Source: Actinobacteria bacterium HGW-Actinobacteria-1 (lineage in GTDB: Bacteria > Actinomycetota > Coriobacteriia > Anaerosomatales > Anaerosomataceae). Taken from it: 64,000 bases of DNA. The stretch lies in the NCBI GenBank assembly GCA_002841355.1, contig PHFB01000002.1, positions 1 through 64,000 on the forward strand, given 5' to 3'. This document shows, in pieces, positions 58,489-64,000 of the stretch (positions within the stretch are counted from its first letter, which is position 1; every line of letters starts with the position of its first letter). The notes beneath the pieces were generated by a model. That model was given only the letters and a program-made list of their open reading frames with translations. It did not search any database and was not told where the DNA came from. The position numbers and the translations under genes were made by a program.

Positions 58489-60516
58489 CTAGGCGCAGCG
58501 ACGCGGGAACGTCAGCGTGAATGTCGACCCCGCGCCCAGCTCACTTTCGACCTCGATGGTCCCACCGAGGATGTGCGCGAGGCGCAGACACACGGCGAGC
58601 CCGAGCCCTGTACCTTCATGTGTTCCCGAAACGCGCCGTGCGACCTGTCGGAACTCGTCGAAGATATGCGGGATCTCTGAGGCTTCGATGCCGACGCCGG
58701 TGTCAACGACTCGCACGACCGCCGTGCTCTCATCGACCTCGACCACCATGCGAACGGTGCCTTCTGAGGTGTACTTGAGCGCATTGGATATGAGTTGCAG
58801 CAGAATCTGCTCGACCTTGTTGCGGTCGGTGAAGAGCTCTACCGCTTGCTCGGGACAGGACACCTCGAACGCAAGGTGGCTCGCCTCGGCGGTCTGACGC
58901 ACGCCGACGGCGATGGAGCGCACCAGCTCGGCAAGATCGAACTCCTCGGGCTCACAGGCCTCGACGCCCGTCTGCAGGCGCGACAGCTCGAGCACGTCGT
59001 CGACGAGCGCCGCGAGCTGGCGCCCGGCATCGCGGATCATGTCGACCTGCCGGACCTGCTCCTCGTTGAGCTCGCCGACCATCCCGCGAGCGAGGAGGTC
59101 GCTGAAGCCGATGATCGTGTGCAGCGGCGTGCGGAACTCGGCACCCACGTTCTCGTAGAACGCGTCGCTCGCAGCGGTCGTCTGCTGCAACTCCACGTTC
59201 GTACGCATGAGGTCATCGGTTCGACGCTGCAGGAGGCTCTCGAGCTGTTGCTTGTACCGCTCAAGCTCCGACTCGGTACGGTGCCGGTCGGTGACGTCGT
59301 GCACGATGTCGAAGAGCAGCTCGCGCGAGTGGACCGAGATGGGGTTGGAGTACACCTCGACGTCCCGAACCGATCCATCGGCAAGCCGGTGGTGGAACTG
59401 GAAGTAGTTGCGCGTGCGGTTCGCAGCCCGCGCAAGTTCTTCTCGGGTATCGTCCGGCGCAAGCGTGTTGATCTGCAGCGCACTCATCGCGGTAAGGTCA
59501 TCGTAGCCGAAGCCGTAGAAGTTGCACGCAGCATCGTTCGCGTCGACGATCTGTGTCGATGCCGGGTCGATCAGGAGCATCGGCAGGTGGCTGTGCTCAA
59601 AGAGCGCCGAGTAGCGCTCTTCGCTCTCGCGCAAAGAGCGATCGCCGATAAGGTGGCGGAGCGCCGGAAGCAGCCGAGCCGCGAACAGCCTGAGCATCCC
59701 GGCCATGGCCTCCGGGGCTTCGATCGGATCGCGAGAGTACACAGCCAGAATCCCCGCTCGGCGTCCTGCCACGTCGGTGAGGAACACCGCAGCGAAGGAG
59801 TCGAATCCCTCGGCCGCCGCCCATGTGTCGTCGGGAAACGCCTGCCGAAGCCCGTGTCGTACGGTGATCGCCCGCTTGCCTGCGGTCGACATCACGGGGG
59901 TCCCGGGCAACGACCACTCGAATCCTTCAAGCGATTGACCGTCCTGCACCGCGGCGATGGTCCTCGCCGAGAGCGGGCGATCCGGGTCCACCTCGGCGAA
60001 GACGGCAGCGTCGGCGCCAAGGTCCTCGGCAAGCAACCTGACAATCGGAGCGAACTGCTGCCGCTCCGGGAACAGGGTCCCGTCAAGCGGATGGGGGTGC
60101 TGTCCAACGAGATCACGCTCATCGGGAGCGTCATACGCCATAGCGAAGACGCCGCCATCACTGCCCTCGTGACCGCCGAGCGTTGAGACGACGAATGTTA
60201 CGTCGACCGAGCGGTTCGCCGACGTGCGGATCCTCGCGGGCACCTCGGTGATCATGAGTTCGCCGGAGCGCCGCTTGGCTGCGATCACGTCCCACAGATC
60301 CGTACCATCGAACGTGAGCACGCGACGATCGATCTGCTCGGGCGATACCACCAGAAGCTGCCCGGCAAGTCGATTAGAGATGATGATAGCGCCATGCGAA
60401 TCGAAGACGATGACGGGAACCGGCACCATCTCCGCAAGGGCGGTCATGAATGCATAAGGGCCGAGCGCTGCGGCGCTCGGGCGTGAACCGCCGGACTGCT
60501 GGTCGGGCTCGATCAC
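58489..60516 (-). CDS. PAS/GAF sensor kinase homologue lacking the phospho-acceptor histidine
   Basis: 675 residues from GTG 60516 with AAGGGTG upstream. Domains: PAS about 20-130, GAF-like about 155-305, PAS about 315-425, HisKA-like about 445-515, HATPase about 550-670. The H-box reads GAEFRTPL, so the phospho-acceptor His is Ala459. The ATPase boxes are intact (SNALKYTSEG, VDTGVGIEASEI, GTGLGLAV). It may signal by binding or modulate other kinases; see findings. No response regulator adjacent. Confidence 0.9.
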   Translation of the reverse strand: MIEPDQQSGGSRPSAAALGPYAFMTALAEMVPVPVIVFDSHGAIIISNRLAGQLLVVSPEQIDRRVLTFDGTDLWDVIAAKRRSGELMITEVPARIRTSANRSVDVTFVVSTLGGHEGSDGGVFAMAYDAPDERDLVGQHPHPLDGTLFPERQQFAPIVRLLAEDLGADAAVFAEVDPDRPLSARTIAAVQDGQSLEGFEWSLPGTPVMSTAGKRAITVRHGLRQAFPDDTWAAAEGFDSFAAVFLTDVAGRRAGILAVYSRDPIEAPEAMAGMLRLFAARLLPALRHLIGDRSLRESEERYSALFEHSHLPMLLIDPASTQIVDANDAACNFYGFGYDDLTAMSALQINTLAPDDTREELARAANRTRNYFQFHHRLADGSVRDVEVYSNPISVHSRELLFDIVHDVTDRHRTESELERYKQQLESLLQRRTDDLMRTNVELQQTTAASDAFYENVGAEFRTPLHTIIGFSDLLARGMVGELNEEQVRQVDMIRDAGRQLAALVDDVLELSRLQTGVEACEPEEFDLAELVRSIAVGVRQTAEASHLAFEVSCPEQAVELFTDRNKVEQILLQLISNALKYTSEGTVRMVVEVDESTAVVRVVDTGVGIEASEIPHIFDEFRQVARRVSGTHEGTGLGLAVCLRLAHILGGTIEVESELGAGSTFTLTFPRRCA

Positions 60517-60600
60517 TCGGCCACCCTTCGGGGTGCGTTCGAAACAGGCGTATCCTTGATGATGACGTGTGAAACGGCCTTGCGCAACGAGAGGAGCGTC

Positions 60601-60876
60601 ATGACCGAACGGGTCCGGGCGCATGTGATGATCGATGGCGTCGTACAGGGTGTGTATTTCAGGGCCTCGACCGCGAAGATGGCGATGAGCCTGAAGCTGG
60701 ACGGGTGGGTCCGCAACCTGCCAGACGGACGCGTCGAAGCAACCTTCGAGGGACCAGCGGGAGCAGTCACACAGGCAATCGCCTGGGTTCGCACGGGTCC
60801 ACCCCGCGCTGTTGTGGAGTCAGCCGAGATCCAGTTCGAGGAACCACGCGCCGAGCACGGATTCCGCATCCTCTAG
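60601..60876 (+). CDS. acyP: Acylphosphatase
   Basis: 91 residues from ATG 60601 after AGAGGAG. Hydrolyses acyl phosphates. Signature VQGVYFRAST with the phosphate-binding Arg, and GWVRNLPDGRVEATFEG with the catalytic Asn. Normal family length. Overlaps the EamA gene by four bases, tail to tail. Confidence 0.95.
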   Translation: MTERVRAHVMIDGVVQGVYFRASTAKMAMSLKLDGWVRNLPDGRVEATFEGPAGAVTQAIAWVRTGPPRAVVESAEIQFEEPRAEHGFRIL

Positions 60877-61757
60877 CGCCCTCTGACGCGCCCCCGCGTG
60901 GACACGAGCGCCACGCCGACCAGGGCGACCGCGCCACCGGCGAGCGTGATGAGCGAGGGCACCTCTCGGATCCAGAACCATGCGATGATCGTGGCCGAGA
61001 CCGGCTGCACGTACAGGAAGCTCGAGGCGATCGATGCCGGCAGCTTCGAGAGCACATGCGAGTAGAGCGCGTACGCTATCGCGCCCGGGAACACGCCCAG
61101 GTAAACGACCGCGATCGTGGCCGACACCGGCGCCTCCGGCAGCTGAGCGAGCAGCCCCGGCAAGAAGACGAGCATCGGCAGCGTCCCAAGCCAGATCGAG
61201 TACGACGTGAACTCGAGCGGCGTGTACTTGTCGAGCAGCGGCTTCGAGACCACGAAGTACCCCGCGGTCGCGATCGCCGCCACCAGCACGAGCATCGCGG
61301 CCGGCTCGAACGTGAGGCCGCCCGATCCCTCGCCGAGCGTGATGAGCGCGACTCCTGAGAACGCGACGATGATGCCGCCCCAGCCCCACAGCGTGAGCCG
61401 CTCGCGCAGGAACACCATGGCCAGCAGCGCGGTGAAGATCGGTCCGGACGCGATGATCAGGCTCGCGGCACCGGCCGTGACGCTCATTTCGCCGAAGTTG
61501 AGGCACACGTGGTACACGGTAATGCCGAGTGCACCCGCGAGTCCGATTCTGGGCACGTCGGCAAGATCAGGCAAACGCATGCGCGTCAGGGCAGCGTAGA
61601 CCATGAGCACGACCGAGGCCGTGCCGAAGCGGAGCAGCGCGAGCTGCCCGGGGCCGAAGCCTTTGAGGCCGGCCTTGATGCCGGCGAATGCCGAGGCCCA
61701 CAGCAGGAGCGCGACGGCGACCGAGATGCCTGTAGCGGCGTCGAGCTTCTTCGGCAC
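60873..61757 (-). CDS. EamA/DMT-family transporter
   Basis: 294 residues; GTG 61757 with GAGGT upstream. Ten helices in two EamA repeats (LLLWASAFAGIKAGLKGF; VVYLGVFPGAIAYALYSHVL). Exports or imports small metabolites; substrate unknown. One base after the ABC-2 permease stop, so cotranscription is possible. Confidence 0.9.
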   Translation of the reverse strand: MPKKLDAATGISVAVALLLWASAFAGIKAGLKGFGPGQLALLRFGTASVVLMVYAALTRMRLPDLADVPRIGLAGALGITVYHVCLNFGEMSVTAGAASLIIASGPIFTALLAMVFLRERLTLWGWGGIIVAFSGVALITLGEGSGGLTFEPAAMLVLVAAIATAGYFVVSKPLLDKYTPLEFTSYSIWLGTLPMLVFLPGLLAQLPEAPVSATIAVVYLGVFPGAIAYALYSHVLSKLPASIASSFLYVQPVSATIIAWFWIREVPSLITLAGGAVALVGVALVSTRGRVRGR

Positions 61758-61758
61758 G

Positions 61759-62940
61759 CTACTCGAACCTCAACAGACGCGCGCCGAGAACGAGCGACGC
61801 GACTGCGAAGGCGAGCAGCACGAGCGACGGCACGAGCGCCGCCTGCATGCCCTGGTTGCGCGCGACCACATCGGTAAGCCCCATGACCGCCCAACCCGTC
61901 GGCGTGAACTTGGCGACCGTCTGCATGAACGGTGCGATGACCTCGAGCGGCCACAGGCAGCCACCAAGCATGGCGAGTCCGGTCGAGATGAGCGGGCTCA
62001 GGCCACTCAGTTGATCGCGGGTGCGAACCAGTGCCGAGACCAGCACGGCCAGTCCCGTACCTGCAAGCACATACGAGCCGAGCACCACGAAGACGGCGAG
62101 CGGGTCGCGGCCCCAGGGGACGCCGAACGCAAGCGCACCGACGCCGACAAGCACGAGCGCCTGAACCGACGCCGCGAGCACGATGCCGACGATCTTGCCG
62201 CTCACGATCGTCCCGCGCGAGATGGGCGCGACCAGCATGCGGCGAAGCGTGCCTTGCTCGCGCTCCTCCAGGATGCCGCCCGCGCTACCGAACGTCATGA
62301 ACAGGATGAACCACACCGTGAATCCGATGGAGCTCAGTGTCGCGCCCTCGGCCAAGACGGAGTCCCCCCGGACCTCGGAGGCGATGACCGTCTCCCCCTG
62401 CGCGTACACGGGAGGTTTCGGCTCCCACTTCGCATCGGCGGTGTTGTAGATGGTATCGAAGCTCACCGAACCGGGCGGCATCGCGCCGACGACGACCTTG
62501 GCCGCCTGCACGTCACCGGACATGCGCATCGCGACACCCTGCACCACAGAGATCACCGCGAACGAGCTCTCCGAGGCCGGGTCGCGCAGCACCTCGATCT
62601 CGGCGCCGGTTCCCTTGAGAGCATCCTGGAAGCCCTCAGGCACCAGCACCGCTACCGACGCCTCGCCTTTCGCGATGAGGTCCTCGGCCTGCGCGCGCGT
62701 GACGGCGCTCGTCTCGAAGGACTCCTCGGCATCGAGAAGCCTGCCGACCTGCGCCGAATACACGGTGGAGTCCTCATCGACGAGCAACACGCTCATCGGC
62801 TTCTCGCCGGCACCGGAGTACGCCGAGCCGAACAGCATCGTAAGCGCGAGCGGCAGCACGAGCACCCCGACCACTTCGCCGGGATTGCGCAAGAGCTGCA
62901 GCGCGTTGAGCCACGCGAGGGCGAGTATCTTGCGTATCAT
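61759..62940 (-). CDS. ABC-2 type permease, first
   Basis: 393 residues. N-terminal helix LLRNPGEVVGVLVLPLALTM, an outside domain about 45-190, then five helices including GILEEREQGTLRRMLVAPISRGTIVSGK, the hallmark of the YhgE/DrrB/NatB-type permeases, and ending LLRFE. Start overlaps the stop of the second permease. The ATPase gene is presumably beyond the window. Confidence 0.9.
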   Translation of the reverse strand: MIRKILALAWLNALQLLRNPGEVVGVLVLPLALTMLFGSAYSGAGEKPMSVLLVDEDSTVYSAQVGRLLDAEESFETSAVTRAQAEDLIAKGEASVAVLVPEGFQDALKGTGAEIEVLRDPASESSFAVISVVQGVAMRMSGDVQAAKVVVGAMPPGSVSFDTIYNTADAKWEPKPPVYAQGETVIASEVRGDSVLAEGATLSSIGFTVWFILFMTFGSAGGILEEREQGTLRRMLVAPISRGTIVSGKIVGIVLAASVQALVLVGVGALAFGVPWGRDPLAVFVVLGSYVLAGTGLAVLVSALVRTRDQLSGLSPLISTGLAMLGGCLWPLEVIAPFMQTVAKFTPTGWAVMGLTDVVARNQGMQAALVPSLVLLAFAVASLVLGARLLRFE

Positions 62941-64000
62941 TCGAACCTCAGCCGCCAGACGCCGAAGGCAAAGAGCACGGCGCCGATCGCCAGGACGGCT
63001 CCCGCCCCGGGAAGTACGTCAGCAACCGACGCGCCGCGCATGACATCCAGGAACCCGTTCACGGTCCAGTACACCGGCGACACGACCTGTACGGGCAGGA
63101 GGAACTTCGGGAGCTGCTCGGTGGGGACCATAGAGCCGCCGGTCGCCGCGAAGAGCATGATCGCCGCAGGAGCGATGCCGCCGATAGCGCGCTCGGACTT
63201 GCCGAGCGCTGCAAGCGTCATGGCGAGCCCGGCGGCGGCGATCGCCTCGGCAGCACCGACAAGGATGGTCGCGCCGATGTTCTGGCCCCAATCCACGCCG
63301 AACAGCATCTGTGTGCCGATGAGCAGCACGGCGAACTGACCAGCACCGATCATGAGCACGCCGATGGCCTTGCCGCCGACGATGGCGAGCTTGCTCGCGG
63401 GCGTGGAGAGCATGCGCGCAAGCGTCTGCTCGCGGCGCTCCTTCACGAACGAGAACGCTCCGAACATGCTGCCGAAGAGCAGGAACATCCCGGTCATGCC
63501 CGCCGAGTAGTACGAGATCATCGAGATCCGCTTGTCGACCTGGGCCTCGATCTCCCGGACGGCCACCGCATCGAACGTCATCGGGGGCATCTCGGGCGCC
63601 GCACCCTGCGGCGCTGACGGCTGCGCGCCGGCTCCCGCTGCCGCGAGTTCCTCTTGCAGCGTCTGCACCGCGATGATCTGCGCCGAGGCGCTCGACACAC
63701 CTGCGCGGACCACGCCCGCCCAGATTCCGCCCGCTATCTTCGAGCCGGGGTCCTGCAGCACTTCGAGGCCGACCGGCTCGCCGGCTGTGATCTTTTCAGT
63801 CAGGTCCGAGGGGATGATGAGCGCAGCCGTGAGGTCGCCCTTCTCCACGGCTGTTCGTACAGCATCGGCGTCGTCGCTCACCTCGATGTTGAAGAGCGCG
63901 TCGATCTCCTTGGAGCCGGTAAGACCGTCGACGAAGCGCTGGCCCGTGTCCCCTGCATCCTGGTTCACGATCGCCACATCGATGTCGAGCGAGTCGCCCT
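62937..64000 (-). CDS. ABC-2 type permease, second, N-terminus beyond window
   Basis: 354 codons visible; the gene enters from the right edge. Outside domain, then SMFGAFSFVKERREQTLARMLSTPASKLAIVGGK and further helices, ending WRLRFE like the neighbour. The pair forms a heteromeric export permease, possibly for a drug, lipid or peptide. The first residues and start cannot be seen. Confidence 0.88.
   Translation of the reverse strand, partial: GDSLDIDVAIVNQDAGDTGQRFVDGLTGSKEIDALFNIEVSDDADAVRTAVEKGDLTAALIIPSDLTEKITAGEPVGLEVLQDPGSKIAGGIWAGVVRAGVSSASAQIIAVQTLQEELAAAGAGAQPSAPQGAAPEMPPMTFDAVAVREIEAQVDKRISMISYYSAGMTGMFLLFGSMFGAFSFVKERREQTLARMLSTPASKLAIVGGKAIGVLMIGAGQFAVLLIGTQMLFGVDWGQNIGATILVGAAEAIAAAGLAMTLAALGKSERAIGGIAPAAIMLFAATGGSMVPTEQLPKFLLPVQVVSPVYWTVNGFLDVMRGASVADVLPGAGAVLAIGAVLFAFGVWRLRFE

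Overview
The window is a contiguous, gene-dense piece of chromosome from a GC-rich (mid-60s percent by eye) anaerobic bacterium, most likely an Actinomycetota of the Coriobacteriia or a close relative. Supporting this are strong GGAGG ribosome binding sites, frequent GTG/TTG starts, a secreted protein that seems to run into cell-wall-binding repeats, a UPF0182 membrane protein, prenyl-FMN decarboxylases, multihaem cytochromes and an Mg-type SLC11 transporter like that of Eggerthella. The taxon is inferred; no rRNA or tRNA gene, insertion sequence, prophage or CRISPR array was seen. Almost all DNA is coding, and many genes overlap by 4-30 bases.

Layout. 1-8270: a truncated secreted propeller protein, a hybrid histidine kinase with three stand-alone receivers, and two tandem seven-haem cytochromes. 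8274-12464: an NMT1/SsuA-type ABC importer, an acetyltransferase and a HAD phosphatase. 12480-16034: a magnesium locus with promoter, M-box riboswitch, intrinsic terminator, an MgtE-like regulator and an NRAMP-related Mg transporter. 16119-23916: 5-FTHF cyclo-ligase, polysaccharide deacetylase, YbaK, PRC-barrel and YtxH proteins, and a T-box-controlled aminotransferase plus D-Ala-D-Ala ligase.

23921-32978 is a coherent hydroxyarylic-acid decarboxylation island. It has two different UbiD-family decarboxylases, each with its own small partner (VdcD-like and LpdD-like), one UbiX flavin prenyltransferase, an anion transporter, a divergent LysR regulator, and downstream ribBA and an idi-like gene that could supply the FMN and prenyl halves of the cofactor.

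32998-47422: a cyanophycin-synthetase-N-like protein, holin-like and RlpA-like envelope proteins, UPF0182, the first HEAT/HD-GYP gene pair, Maf, and a CNNM-PspC-toast_rack-PspC-amidohydrolase-methyltransferase operon. 47565-50863 holds a second, diverged HEAT/HD-GYP pair. All four proteins of the two pairs share an N-terminal domain with a YPP motif; this is the best candidate here for an undescribed system. 50870-64000: a GGDEF-EAL protein, a flavin reductase, a molybdopterin lipoprotein, a universal stress protein, a 73-residue monohaem protein opposite an Fe-S protein, a histidine kinase lacking its phospho-acceptor histidine, acylphosphatase, an EamA exporter and two ABC-2 permeases, the last cut by the window edge.
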